DNA from: Archaeoglobus veneficus SNP6
GTDB taxonomy: Archaea > Halobacteriota > Archaeoglobi > Archaeoglobales > Archaeoglobaceae
Assembly: GCF_000194625.1 (NCBI RefSeq)
Contig: NC_015320.1
Location: 1,286,612-1,350,611, forward strand
Length of the DNA stretch: 64,000 nucleotides
Reading direction: 5' to 3'
The notes under the pieces were generated by a model. It was not told the DNA's origin, did no database searches, and worked only from the letters and a program-made list of their open reading frames with translations. This document shows, piece by piece, positions 16,506 through 25,978 of the stretch; positions within the stretch are counted from its first letter, which is position 1; each line of letters starts with the position of its first letter. The position numbers and the translations under genes are program-made.

Positions 16506-17385
16506 TGGAGTTTGAAACACAGTACAAAATTTTCGTTGTCGCCCTTCTCCTTGGGGTCTGCTTCTACGTCGCTGGAGACGCTCTTACGTCCGCACTACTT
16601 GACGGAAGCGAAGTTTTTCTCACATCTTTCTTCATAAAGCTGGGAACCAAAATAGCCATTTTTGCAGTTGTTCTTCTCGCATCGCTGTTCCTCCTCGGAA
16701 TTGGAACTATACTCGGCCCGAACCTTCCAAAGCTCAGCGATGTCCATCTGGTATACGCGCACCTGACACTCCTTTCAGCCTTTGCGGTCTACGGTATGTA
16801 CCTCACTGCCGACAATCTGCTCGTGTACTTTAACGGTGTTAGACTTGTTGAATTGCTTCCTTTCTTCGTCCCGATGTACGTGTCCGTTTTTGGTTACGAC
16901 GTTATGACGAGACATCTTCTGATTGTCATCGCAGTCATAGCCGCAGCAATAAAAGATCTGGTCGATTTGATGCAAGGAGGCAAGGAGGAGGTAGAAGAAG
17001 AGGAAGAAGAGAGCGAGGGTGAAGCAGAAGAGTCAGAGGAGATAGTTGAGTCAGAGAAATCTGCAGACGAGACGGGGAGGAGTGAAAAACCCGTGGAAGA
17101 AAACGAAGTACAGGAAATTGAGAAAACAGAAGAAACCGAAGTATCACAAACGGAAGCAGAAAAAACGCCAATGAAGAGGAAAGAGCAGAAACATTAGAAT
17201 CCGAGGAAATCGAAGAAGAGGTCATAGACGTTAAAGAAGTTGAAACCGAAGAAGGAGATGTAGCGGAATCTGAAATCTTAGAAGGTGCCTCAGAAGACAT
17301 CCCAGGAGTATCAGAAGAGTTTGAAGGCTTTGAGGAGTTCAATCCCGACGAAGTAGAGTTCGAGGAGTCGGAAGAGGATAGTTAA
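16505..17385 (+). CDS. Che-operon membrane protein with long acidic tail; -1 frameshift at A6 run
   Basis: Residues about 1-160 form four or five transmembrane helices with no family I recognise. A highly acidic tail follows (EEVEEEEEESEGEAEE...). The zero frame stops at 17195-17197, just after changing to a basic and unlikely end (TPMKRKEQKH). Stepping back one base at the run of six A (17160-17165) keeps a Glu-rich frame open to TAA at 17383-17385, ending ...FEGFEEFNPDEVEFEESEED. The whole product would be about 293 residues. The break may be a sequencing error, a recent mutation, a phase-variable tract or programmed frameshifting. It is coupled to cheR by TGATG. A role between receptors and archaellum is inference. 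Confidence 0.7.
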
Positions 17386-17386
17386 A

Positions 17387-18286
17387 CTATTCAGAGCCAA
17401 GTGCCTCGCTCGCCAAATTCTTACCTCTCGTTGTCAGAACGACTTCCTTTCTCTTCCTCACCTCTTTCAAAACACCAAGCTGAATGAGACGATCGTATAT
17501 CTCCTCAACCTGATCAACGTCCAAACCGAGGAAGTTGGGGATTTCAAATGGAGAAACTCCCGTGTAGAGAGACATTATTATCTGTTTTTCTGTCTCGGAC
17601 AGCTCTATGTCTGCTGCAACCTTATCAAAGCCACCAAATATGAATTGCTGGAGTATGTTCAGTATTTCGTCTCTGGCATATATGTACGCCTCCACCGTAA
17701 ATTCCATGTTGTTCTCGACTTCTGAAAACTGGATATCAAGCACCTTCTTCATTTCACCATTGACATCTCTTTCGTCTCTTCTAACAAGCTGAATCTTATC
17801 CAGATCTATTTTGATGAACTTTCCCGATTCCGTAACCAGCCTTATTTTATTGTCCTTAACTGCAATCTGTGCCTTCTCCCACTTAACGTTTCTCTGAACC
17901 ACGCCACCTTTAGTAACAGGGTACTTAACCAGCACTATCTTTCTGTTGAGAAGGAGTTCTATGAGAGAAAGCTTGAATCTTTCAAGGTCCTGTCTTTTGC
18001 TGGATGTTATTAAACTCACGAGTTTTTCGTTTTTTGGCCCGATATGCTTTATGAGAAGATAAAAGGGGGTGTGAGCAATCTCGGTATTCAGGTCGAGTCT
18101 TCCGCCTATATCAACGATCCTCGTAAGAGGTATTTTCTTCTTTCTATCTTTTCCAATCAGCCAGATGTTAAGGTTTGAGAGAATTAATCTTCCGGGAACC
18201 CAAGCAGCATCTCTGAATCTCTTTCCATCAGACGCTGCCGGAGATATAAACCTTCCAATTATGTCTTCAACTTTTACTTCCTTCAT
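17387..18286 (-). CDS. cheF: Archaeal chemotaxis adaptor CheF
   Basis: About 299 residues of the DUF439/CheF family, which in Halobacterium links phosphorylated CheY to the archaellum. The protein has a beta-rich N-terminal part (DGKRFRDAAWVPGRLILSN, then ISLTRIVDIGG-like strands) and a C-terminal winged-helix-like region (ETEKQIIMSLYTGVSPFEI, later LTTRGKNLA). ATG at 18286 is preferred to GTG at 18292. It is the last gene of the leftward archaellum operon and ends 2 bases from the che-operon membrane gene. Confidence 0.88.
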   Translation of the reverse strand: MKEVKVEDIIGRFISPAASDGKRFRDAAWVPGRLILSNLNIWLIGKDRKKKIPLTRIVDIGGRLDLNTEIAHTPFYLLIKHIGPKNEKLVSLITSSKRQDLERFKLSLIELLLNRKIVLVKYPVTKGGVVQRNVKWEKAQIAVKDNKIRLVTESGKFIKIDLDKIQLVRRDERDVNGEMKKVLDIQFSEVENNMEFTVEAYIYARDEILNILQQFIFGGFDKVAADIELSETEKQIIMSLYTGVSPFEIPNFLGLDVDQVEEIYDRLIQLGVLKEVRKRKEVVLTTRGKNLASEALGSE

Positions 18287-18301
18287 TGCCACGATTATTA
18301 T

Positions 18302-19507
18302 TTAGGAAATCGCTCTCTTAAGCTTTTCGGCACGTTTTATCTTGTTCAAGGCCTGAAAAGCCATGCTTCTGACTCTATCGCTCGGGTCTTCGAGAGCGAG
18401 GTTCAGATGCTCCTTAGCCCTTATATCACCTATCTCACCAAGTATCCAGCACACCAGCCTTCTTATCTCTTCGTCGTTGTGCCGTATCATGTCGAGTAGC
18501 GGTTCAACAGCCTTAGATCCCATTTTAACGAGAGAAGTTGCCGCAAGTCTCCTTTCCTCCGCCTTTCCAAATTCAAGAGCCTTGAGAAGTTGCGGAAGTC
18601 CCTTTGGATCACCGAGCTGTCCAAGGAGCCATATTGCATTCTTCCTTATTGCAGCATTCTCAGTCTTGTCGAGGACATCTATGATCACATCAGCTATATC
18701 CTTCACTTCTGTAAGTCCTTCACTAATTTTCTTCCTTACCGCCTCGCTCCTTGCAGGGGGTACTCTTGAAAGACAGCCCATCAAAGCCTGAATTGCAGCA
18801 ATTCTAACATCTCTCACCGGGTCTTTCATTGCTTCAAGCAGGTAATCTACAGCAGCTTCGCCTCCCTTCTCGAGGACTATTGCTGCAAGTTCTCTGACTC
18901 TCGCATCGCTGTCTTTTAGGGCTTCCGCAATTTCATCAACCTCGTCTGCAATTTCCATATCGGCAAGCGCTTCAAGAGCAGCCTTTCTAACTTCCACGTT
19001 TTCATCTTTTAGCCTCTCAACGAGGGCATCAACTGCAGCACTGTTTCCGAGCATGCCAAGGGCCATCGCAGCAGCCCTTCTCACCTCCGGCGCTTCGTCT
19101 TCGAGAGCATCAATGAGGTGTGGCAAACACCTCGTATCTCCGAGCCTGCCCAGTGCAATTGCAGAATTCATCCTTATCGACGCATCATCGCTCTTCAGCG
19201 TTTTTATAAGTCTATCAACAAGAACCCAGGTTGCACCCTTTATCTTACGACCCTCAAGTTTTTCAAGGAGCATTCTGAGGGCTTTCTCATCCGCCCACGC
19301 TATCGATTTCGCTGCGGCGTTCCTCACTTCTTCATCTTCATCTTCGTTGATTAGGATTGATATGAGCTCCTTATACGCCCTCTCGCCACCTATGTCTCCG
19401 AGGATTTCCGCTGCTCTCGCTCTTACAGCCTGACTTTTGGAATTCCTAAGTACTTCAATAAGTGTGTCAATGTCCTTTTTCTTCTCGAGCTCATAAAGCC
19501 TGATCAT
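18302..19507 (-). CDS. HEAT-repeat protein of the archaellum/chemotaxis locus
   Basis: 401 residues made almost entirely of about 11-12 HEAT (PBS-lyase type) repeats, for example VRRAAAMALGMLGNSAAVDA and VRKAALEALADM. Such solenoids are protein-binding scaffolds. In Halobacterium a HEAT-repeat protein is encoded beside the cheF genes and was found to interact with CheD and CheF; the same neighbourhood here supports that role. The ATG overlaps the arlJ stop by 4 bases. Nothing suggests an enzyme. Confidence 0.85.
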   Translation of the reverse strand: MIRLYELEKKKDIDTLIEVLRNSKSQAVRARAAEILGDIGGERAYKELISILINEDEDEEVRNAAAKSIAWADEKALRMLLEKLEGRKIKGATWVLVDRLIKTLKSDDASIRMNSAIALGRLGDTRCLPHLIDALEDEAPEVRRAAAMALGMLGNSAAVDALVERLKDENVEVRKAALEALADMEIADEVDEIAEALKDSDARVRELAAIVLEKGGEAAVDYLLEAMKDPVRDVRIAAIQALMGCLSRVPPARSEAVRKKISEGLTEVKDIADVIIDVLDKTENAAIRKNAIWLLGQLGDPKGLPQLLKALEFGKAEERRLAATSLVKMGSKAVEPLLDMIRHNDEEIRRLVCWILGEIGDIRAKEHLNLALEDPSDRVRSMAFQALNKIKRAEKLKRAIS

Positions 19508-21210
19508 GCGAGTTCACCTATCTTTATCATTGAACCTATGCCCAGATCTGTTGCAAGGGCTGAGAGGGCAGATATCCAGAGCATTACCACAAAGTGGAAG
19601 TACGCATTAACCTGGTGTCCTCCATCCACGATCTTTATCATGACCGAAGATAGCATGGAGTGAACTATAAGTAGGAGCGCTATTATGAAGTTGACCTGCG
19701 GAATGTTGTACTGCTGTAGGCTGAGTATGCTCGCAGATGGCACACCCTCGGGCAGGTTCATGTTTATAACCTGCAGGGAGTTTGCCATGAGTTCTATAAC
19801 CTCAACGCCGACGTAAAGAGCAAATGCCAGACTTGCTGTTATGCCGTAAAGAACACCGATGAGCGTGGTTGTGGTCTGATTGCGATGCATTCTGAGAGCA
19901 TTTATTCTTTCGACGTTCTTGGCTATTATGTTTCCGATCTTCTCCGGAACTCCACCTTTAATACGGGCATCCATGTACATTTCACTGAAGCGATGAATAA
20001 TGAACGTCTCGCACTCCCTCATGAACATTCTCCAGGAGTATTCCTGACTTATTCTCATGTTTAGCCTTTTGTACAGGTTCCTCACCTTCTCTGTCAGCGC
20101 ACCAAAATCCTTGTACTGCAGAGTCTTCAATGCATGAGTTGTTGTCGTCTGCTTGGCTGTTTCAGCAGCTCCGAGGGAACGAATAAAGCTTGGATAGTGC
20201 TTGTCCCGCTCTCTCAAGATTTTCTCTATCTTTCTCGAAACCATACCTGGAATTATTAAAGGAGTCAAAGGCAACACAAGCTGCATTATCAGCGGCATGG
20301 GCTTGTTTATTATGGGAAGAGTCGTTGGAATTGTTCCAAGAAACATCAGAGCTACAACTACACACAGTACAGCCACTCCAATCAGTGCGATGAAAATGTA
20401 CAAATCGAGCTTTCTTTCTGACTCAGTCTTTGTGTCAAACTTTGCCCACAGCGGATCATTTGGAATGCGGGTTTTCATCGCATAGAGAAAGCCCGTTTCG
20501 GTCACTGCGAAGAGTACCAGAGTTATCAGCAGCATGAATAGCGGGTCCGTTCCTGTCAGAGCTGGCAAAATTGTGGCGAATACCACCGCAAACGCTATTG
20601 ACAGAACCATAGAAAGGAAGAGATCCTTGAAGATGTCTACATCCTTGAGGGCGTTGAAGTACATCGTCTCGAATTCTGTCATTAACACATCCTGTTCTGC
20701 CATGAGAAACTCTTCCACTGGCTGGCCAGCATCGATATTGTAGGCAAATCTCTCCAGAAAGTCACGAAAGATTTTACTCGGGCAGCGTTTTGCCTGAAAC
20801 TTACATGCTTCTGGTAGGCTGAGACCCCACTCCCTCACGAGTTTTACTATCTTCCTTGCCTGATTTGCCAGTTCCTCAAACTCCTTCTTTTCCGCTATTT
20901 TTTCGAAAAGGGCCACTCTGTCAACTTCAGCAGTGGCGAGAACACCAATATGTGTGATGAACAGATGTAGATTCTGATCTATTTCTATTCTCTTCTTGTC
21001 AGCTACGATCTTCGGATAAAGCAGAGCGAGGAGAATACCAAATAGCGGTATCAGAAGGAATATAAAGGACATATTACCCACGAGCGGGCCAAGTAGATAG
21101 TAAAACAGAAGGCTTGAGATGATGGAGATTACTACAAGTGGTGCAGCAAACTTTACGAAGTAATCCCTTGCACTTATTCCGATTATCCTGAAAAGGTCTG
21201 CATACTCCAC
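19504..21210 (-). CDS. arlJ: Archaellum membrane platform protein ArlJ (FlaJ)
   Basis: 568 residues with two related halves, each having a T2SF/TadC-like cytosolic helical region followed by membrane helices; about nine transmembrane segments in all. Signature pieces are YNIDAGQPVEEFL, RSLGAAETAKQTTTT and a late MHRNQTTTTLIGVLYG. ArlJ anchors the motor ATPase ArlI in the membrane. The start is GTG at 21210 with GAGGTGAT three bases upstream. Confidence 0.93.
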   Translation of the reverse strand: MEYADLFRIIGISARDYFVKFAAPLVVISIISSLLFYYLLGPLVGNMSFIFLLIPLFGILLALLYPKIVADKKRIEIDQNLHLFITHIGVLATAEVDRVALFEKIAEKKEFEELANQARKIVKLVREWGLSLPEACKFQAKRCPSKIFRDFLERFAYNIDAGQPVEEFLMAEQDVLMTEFETMYFNALKDVDIFKDLFLSMVLSIAFAVVFATILPALTGTDPLFMLLITLVLFAVTETGFLYAMKTRIPNDPLWAKFDTKTESERKLDLYIFIALIGVAVLCVVVALMFLGTIPTTLPIINKPMPLIMQLVLPLTPLIIPGMVSRKIEKILRERDKHYPSFIRSLGAAETAKQTTTTHALKTLQYKDFGALTEKVRNLYKRLNMRISQEYSWRMFMRECETFIIHRFSEMYMDARIKGGVPEKIGNIIAKNVERINALRMHRNQTTTTLIGVLYGITASLAFALYVGVEVIELMANSLQVINMNLPEGVPSASILSLQQYNIPQVNFIIALLLIVHSMLSSVMIKIVDGGHQVNAYFHFVVMLWISALSALATDLGIGSMIKIGELA

Positions 21211-21219
21211 AGTATCACC

Positions 21220-22878
21220 TCAGCGTATGCTAAATGGCAATCCTTCAAGTCCGTTAATCCTGTAAGCTTTGATCAGTTCATTGACCTCGTAGTAGTCGAA
21301 TATCCTCTCCTGAACCATCCTTTCCAGAACCTTCGCTCTCTCCTCCAGTATGTTGTAGATCTCTCTTCTGTCGGCAAGACCCATCTTTTCGGCAATCTTC
21401 TCCTCAAGGATGTACGAGTTCGCGAAGCCCTTGAAGATAATCTTGTCATCAACGTAATCGTACTCGAAAACTTCTCTCGTAACGACACCGTTGAACTGCT
21501 TCGAATAACCTTCAATCTCATGAATGCTCGTAACTCTCCTTACTCCCCTGCCCTTTATGTAGTTCTGGAAGAGAGCTATGTTACAGTTTCCTATGAAAGC
21601 GAGCGGGACATTGATGGGGTCGCTTGAAAGCCTCTGGACGAGCGATTCAATGGTTGCAGCGTGGAATGTGAATATCGTCGGGTGTCCAGTCTGCATTGCC
21701 TGGAAGGCTATTCTGCCCTCGGCTCCTCTAACCTCACCGACTATTATGTAGTTGGGCCTTGAACGCAGTGCAGCCTTCAGTAAGTCAAACATTGTAACTC
21801 CGCCCTTGCCCTCCTCGCCCTCCCTTGTAACCATCTGCTGCCATGCGTTATGCGGAGGTATGACTTCCGGCGTATCCTCACAGGTGTAGATCTTTGCATC
21901 GTGGTGGATGAAGGTCAGAATGGCGTTGAGCGTTGTAGTCTTACCCGAAGCAGTCTCACCGGCTATTATCATGCTCATGTCGTTCTCAAGTGCCAGCCAG
22001 AGATAGGCTGCAAGTGTTGGCGTTAGTGTTCCCCACTTAATGAGCTGGGTGACGGAGATGGGCACATCCTTCGACTTTCTGATGGTGAAAGACGGGCCAC
22101 GATAAGAAACATCGTCGCTGTAGATGAGGTTGAGACGCGAACCATCAGGCAGCCTCGCATCTATAATCGGATGTGCATCACTTATAGGCTTTCCAAGGCG
22201 TTCGCCGAGAGACTTGAGGTACCGCTCGTATTCCTCATCACTATCCCACTTTATGTTCGTCCTGACCATTCCAAAAACCTTGTGTACACCGTAAGTTATC
22301 TGCCTGTTTATGACATGAATATCTTCAAAGTACTTGTCTCGCATAAGCGGCTCGAGGGGGCCCATTCCCACTATATCCCTGTTGAGTCTGTAGCGGAACT
22401 TCTCGTAAGTCTCTTTAGTAACCTCAATTTTTCTGTCAAACTTGATGAATCGCCTCAGGATTGAACCTATACCGGACTTACTCCTCTTCTTCTTAGTTAT
22501 TATAACAGATTCCCTCAGAATTTCCTCGATTATATCTGTAAACTCCTCGTCAGACGTTGGGGCTTCCTCCGTAACAGACTTCTCAAGTACAAGCTCCAGC
22601 ACGAGCTTGTACTTCTGCTTCTCTTCCTCATTTAAACGTGGTTCTATGACGTAATACCTCGTTTCCTGCGAACCTTCACCCCAAACGTGTGCAAACAAAA
22701 GATCTCCGATGGGGTATATCACATTAGGGCGGCGATTTTTCTTATCCTCATCAGTCAGCTCTTCCTTGTAAATTGGATACTTCCCAGTAATCCGCTTGAA
22801 GCTGATGAGATGGTCCTTTAAGTGAGGATACCTGTAAGCAAGATTCTTAAGCTCCGGCTGAAGCTTTGTCGCCGCCAT
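21220..22878 (-). CDS. arlI: Archaellum motor/secretion ATPase ArlI (FlaI)
   Basis: About 552 residues of the type II/IV secretion ATPase family. Walker A is AGETASGKTTTL, with the Asp box (CEDTPEVIP), a Walker B region ending VGEVRGAEG, and the His box QTGHPTIFTFHAA. It hydrolyses ATP to assemble and rotate the archaellum with ArlJ and ArlH. Start choice is uncertain: ATG at 22878, TTG at 22887 or GTG at 22899; GAGGT lies closest to the TTG. The end is 10 bases before arlJ. Confidence 0.95.
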   Translation of the reverse strand: MAATKLQPELKNLAYRYPHLKDHLISFKRITGKYPIYKEELTDEDKKNRRPNVIYPIGDLLFAHVWGEGSQETRYYVIEPRLNEEEKQKYKLVLELVLEKSVTEEAPTSDEEFTDIIEEILRESVIITKKKRSKSGIGSILRRFIKFDRKIEVTKETYEKFRYRLNRDIVGMGPLEPLMRDKYFEDIHVINRQITYGVHKVFGMVRTNIKWDSDEEYERYLKSLGERLGKPISDAHPIIDARLPDGSRLNLIYSDDVSYRGPSFTIRKSKDVPISVTQLIKWGTLTPTLAAYLWLALENDMSMIIAGETASGKTTTLNAILTFIHHDAKIYTCEDTPEVIPPHNAWQQMVTREGEEGKGGVTMFDLLKAALRSRPNYIIVGEVRGAEGRIAFQAMQTGHPTIFTFHAATIESLVQRLSSDPINVPLAFIGNCNIALFQNYIKGRGVRRVTSIHEIEGYSKQFNGVVTREVFEYDYVDDKIIFKGFANSYILEEKIAEKMGLADRREIYNILEERAKVLERMVQERIFDYYEVNELIKAYRINGLEGLPFSIR

Positions 22879-22901
22879 ACCCCCCAACTTACCTCGCACC
22901 T

Positions 22902-23618
22902 TTACACTATAGCTCTCGCCTCGATAACTATTCCAATTCCACTCCTTACAGAGAATCCTATCTTATCTCCAACCTGCTCACCCATTCCAGCAAATCTGTT
23001 AACGTTTATACTCCTTCTAATCTCGTTTCCAACCTCTATCATTTCTATTTCGAGATAAACGTCAGCAATTGCCCTAAACGGGCTCAGAACGTCATCACTC
23101 AGGTTGGTAGGGTCAATAGTAATGATAATGGTCTTCCCTTTGCCTATCATGCTTCTGAAGAAAGATATAATCTGTAGAGCGGCACTTCTACCCTTGTCCT
23201 GCCTTACAAGAGCGTCAAATGTTGCGTCGTTTCTGAGAATTGCGTCAAACGTATCTATTATAATTACGTCTGCCTTCCACATCACCTTCGCTTCCATCAT
23301 CCTCTTGAGTAGCTCGCGCTTGCCTCTGAATTTACCCAAGTCTGCATGCAGGAAAAGCAGCCTCTCGTTGAGCAGGTGTGTCTCAATCCTGTTGTAGCCC
23401 AAAGAATGCATCTGAGTCAGAAATTGTCTTATGGATAGCTCCGTTGAAACGAGCGTGACCCTGTAGCCCGCTTCGCAAAGACCATACGCTATGCGCTGGG
23501 TTAAAGCACTTTTTCCGGCACCGTATTTACCTTCTATGAGCACGATAGCCCCTTCAGGTAGCCCACCTCCAAGTTTCTCATTTAACTGATCTCGATCCTC
23601 AAGATCAATCGAGTACAA
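22902..23618 (-). CDS. arlH: Archaellum KaiC-like ATP-binding protein ArlH (FlaH)
   Basis: 238 residues of the KaiC/RecA fold. Walker A is [14 protein letters not shown], and Walker B is the strand [12 protein letters not shown]. ArlH binds ATP and regulates ArlI under the motor. The start is TTG at 23618 with a strong GGAGGGGAT ribosome site. The 144-base gap before it holds a second possible promoter (CTTTATTAATTTA) and a 38-codon open frame that overlaps the start out of frame; I do not call that frame a gene. Confidence 0.93.
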   Translation of the reverse strand: MYSIDLEDRDQLNEKLGGGLPEGAIVLIEGKYGAGKSALTQRIAYGLCEAGYRVTLVSTELSIRQFLTQMHSLGYNRIETHLLNERLLFLHADLGKFRGKRELLKRMMEAKVMWKADVIIIDTFDAILRNDATFDALVRQDKGRSAALQIISFFRSMIGKGKTIIITIDPTNLSDDVLSPFRAIADVYLEIEMIEVGNEIRRSINVNRFAGMGEQVGDKIGFSVRSGIGIVIEARAIV

Positions 23619-23762
23619 GCTATCCCCTCCTGATGATACTGATTTACAACATCACTATCATTATTGTCATCATCTAAATTAATAAAGCTTTCTGTCATAA
23701 TGATGGCTAATTCGCTGCAGAAAGCCGAATGATTGGCCCGTATCACTTAAATAACTAAAAAA

Positions 23763-24200
23763 TCAGACCCTGAACCAGAGTTCGTCCCAAGCAGTCCCCC
23801 TTACGTAAATTCTAACAACATGAGAACCCGGACTCAGAGTAACGTTTATCCTGAATTCCACCACATCGCCTGGCTCCCATTGCGGATTGCCGGACAGTGA
23901 TGTCATTGTGTAGTCTGTTTGATATACCCCATCCACAAGTACATCAACTATCTTTTTATCGAGAGGAATCGTGGAAAGTCCCGTATTTTTCACGTATATT
24001 ATGAGAGGGTTTGTCGTGACGTTTTTCGGATCGTTTATTATCGTTATGTCATCCTTGATGCTCTCCACCAGAATCCTGTTTTTCTGACTAAGAACGCCGG
24101 ACAACTCCCCCACTGTGCTCACCATAACTGCAGCTACAGCAGAGGAGACAACGAGAGCCGCTATGAAAAGAACAATGTGTGAAGCAGATTCCGAGGCCAT
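23763..24200 (-). CDS. arlG: Archaellum stator protein ArlG (FlaG)
   Basis: 145 residues: one N-terminal membrane helix (ASHIVLFIAALVVSSAVAAV) and an extracytoplasmic beta-sandwich (TNPLIIYVKNTGLSTIPLD to VVRIYVRGT). This is the form of ArlG, which with ArlF forms the stator that touches the S-layer. The ATG follows the arlF stop by one base, with GGGATGAG as ribosome site. Confidence 0.88.
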   Translation of the reverse strand: MASESASHIVLFIAALVVSSAVAAVMVSTVGELSGVLSQKNRILVESIKDDITIINDPKNVTTNPLIIYVKNTGLSTIPLDKKIVDVLVDGVYQTDYTMTSLSGNPQWEPGDVVEFRINVTLSPGSHVVRIYVRGTAWDELWFRV

Positions 24201-24201
24201 C

Positions 24202-24627
24202 TCATCCCTCCCAGTACGCCGAAACTCCGTTGTGGGCCACTATTTTCACCCTCGATGGCTGATAGGAAACCGTAACGTTGATCTCCGCAGTCTCGCCAGG
24301 AAGCCACACGTCAACTTCAACACCATTTACTGTAAATGACGTAATATTCTGAGTATATATCTGCCCATCAAGCAGAATTTCCATCTCGTCAACGAGTATT
24401 TCCTCACTCCCGTCGTTTTTGGCTGTTATTGTCAAATTTCCGCTCAGGTAGGTGACATTAAGGATTACCATGTGAGTATGAAGCTGCTCGTACTCCAGTT
24501 CTCCTTTCTCCACCTGCGCCCGCCTGACTATATCCTGAGTTGCGCTGATTGTGTTGAATAAGACACTCGCAGAGATGACAATTGCTACCAGTAGTACTAC
24601 ACTAGCAGCCGATGTCGAGAGCCCCAT
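24202..24627 (-). CDS. arlF: Archaellum stator protein ArlF (FlaF)
   Basis: 141 residues with an N-terminal membrane helix (SAASVVLLVAIVISASVLF) and an extracellular beta-sandwich rich in Asn-x-Thr sites (NVTYLSGNLTITAKNDGS). This is the ArlF arrangement; ArlF binds S-layer protein in other archaea and anchors the motor. The start overlaps the end of arlCDE by 26 bases, so the order arlCDE-F-G matches other euryarchaea. Confidence 0.88.
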   Translation of the reverse strand: MGLSTSAASVVLLVAIVISASVLFNTISATQDIVRRAQVEKGELEYEQLHTHMVILNVTYLSGNLTITAKNDGSEEILVDEMEILLDGQIYTQNITSFTVNGVEVDVWLPGETAEINVTVSYQPSRVKIVAHNGVSAYWEG

Positions 24628-25789
24628 GATCGTTTACGGGAATAACCTCGTTCACTTCTCTTTCGAGTTCCTCGATTTCCCTGATCGCCCTCTCTATGTC
24701 CTCAACTTTAATCTCCACCCCACTCAGCTTGGAAATAAATATCAATGACTTTACGTGATCTTTTAGCGTGGGTACGTTGCTTATCATGCCATCGTCAAAC
24801 TGCATATCTCTTAGAGTGTAGCCTCTCGAACAATTAATCAGAAATTCTTTGACTTCCCTGCTTATCCAGCCTATGTCCACATAGAAGTCGAGAAGTTCTG
24901 CCATTCTCTTTATCCCGAATGTCGTGACGAGGTAGTCAAGCCATTTAAGTACGAGTATGTCAGAAATGAAATCTCTCTTAATTGCTTTGAGATAGGGGCC
25001 AGAGATGCTTATTCTCTTCTCATCTTGCACAACCTGAGTGTGTAAATCGGCAGCCTCAATCGTTTCCTGCTCCACGGGCTCGATGGACTCGGTTTCGAGT
25101 TGCGGTTCCGGAAGTGTCTGATCTTCCTGGACTTGTGGCTGAGGCTGAGGTGATTCTGACTCTGATGCCTCCAGCTCGCGCTTTAGCTTCATGAACTTCT
25201 CTTCTGGAGATTCTTCGACGCTCTTGGATGTATTAAATTCATCGGCAGAAACACTCGGTTCCTCAAAATCTTCTTCGTCTATATCTTCAAAGAAGCTCTC
25301 TGCATCCTTGGAGAGAAGTTCGTCCGGCACGTCTTCCTTGCTCTTATCCTTGTTCAACGCGCTGAACAAACCAAATCCATCCTCATCTCCAACAACTTCT
25401 GTTGCGAAGGGATTAATACCCTCGGTAACCATTTCATAAATACCGAGGAGCTTTCGGATATTCTCCTCAATTTCCTCCAATCTCTTTCCGATCTCCTCAT
25501 TCTCACTTTTGATTGTGTTAAGCTTTGAAGAAATCATACCAACTTCATTTTCAAGATCCTTAATTCTCGTTTCAAGTTCGGTAATTTTTCCTCCACTCTC
25601 CAGTTCGTCACTTTCTTCCTCAAACCCATCTGCAACCTCGTCAAATCCTTCGAATCCCTCTTCCTCCTCTATTGTCTCCTCCACTTCCTCCTCAAACTCT
25701 TCTTCCTCTATCTTCTTTTTCTTTGATTTATCCTTCTTCTTTTTTTCTCCTTTTGAGCCTGAAAGCTTCTTGAGTGCGCCCTTAAACAT
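24602..25789 (-). CDS. arlCDE: Fused archaellum motor protein ArlCDE (FlaC/D/E)
   Basis: 395 residues. A basic start is followed by a strongly acidic segment containing GFEGFDEVADGFEEE, a coiled coil (KITELETRIKDLENEVGMI), the FlaC signature LLGIYEMVTEGINPF, a Pro/Glu/Gln linker, and the FlaD/E domain (SGPYLKAIKRDFISDIL, then LVLKWLDYLVTTFG). ArlC, D and E form the cytosolic ring that receives the CheF signal. ATG at 25789 is chosen because GGTGATC precedes it and a TATA-like TTAAATATAT lies at about 25847-25856. In-frame codons upstream (TTG at 25840) would lie before the transcript start. Confidence 0.88.
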   Translation of the reverse strand: MFKGALKKLSGSKGEKKKKDKSKKKKIEEEEFEEEVEETIEEEEGFEGFDEVADGFEEESDELESGGKITELETRIKDLENEVGMISSKLNTIKSENEEIGKRLEEIEENIRKLLGIYEMVTEGINPFATEVVGDEDGFGLFSALNKDKSKEDVPDELLSKDAESFFEDIDEEDFEEPSVSADEFNTSKSVEESPEEKFMKLKRELEASESESPQPQPQVQEDQTLPEPQLETESIEPVEQETIEAADLHTQVVQDEKRISISGPYLKAIKRDFISDILVLKWLDYLVTTFGIKRMAELLDFYVDIGWISREVKEFLINCSRGYTLRDMQFDDGMISNVPTLKDHVKSLIFISKLSGVEIKVEDIERAIREIEELEREVNEVIPVNDHGALDIGC

Positions 25790-25930
25790 CCTGATCACCG
25801 TACCTATAATTGCCCCTAACAACAATAATAATGAGCACAAAGATATATTTAACTTTTATGGCCTTCAGAGAACAAAGCCTGCTGAAAAGAGCTAATTTGA
25901 GAGAATATCTATAATTAAATTTTCATGCTA

Positions 25931-25978
25931 ATTAATTATTCTACATTAATTATTCAGTAATATTAATTATTCAGTAAT
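25931..25978. repeat. 17-base tandem duplication at the archaellum/DUF1464 junction
   Basis: ATTAATTATTCAGTAAT occurs twice end to end (25945-25961 and 25962-25978), and its first eleven bases occur once more at 25931-25941. The second copy includes the stop codon of the DUF1464 gene. The rest of the 25841-25966 gap is AT-rich and holds the archaellum promoter but no archaellin gene. The copies look like recent slippage or the scar of a deletion. Confidence 0.6.

Noticed and set aside
23541-23699. 38-codon frame overlapping the arlH start out of frame
   Set aside because: It has no ribosome site, and the arlH TTG start with GGAGGGGAT explains the region better.
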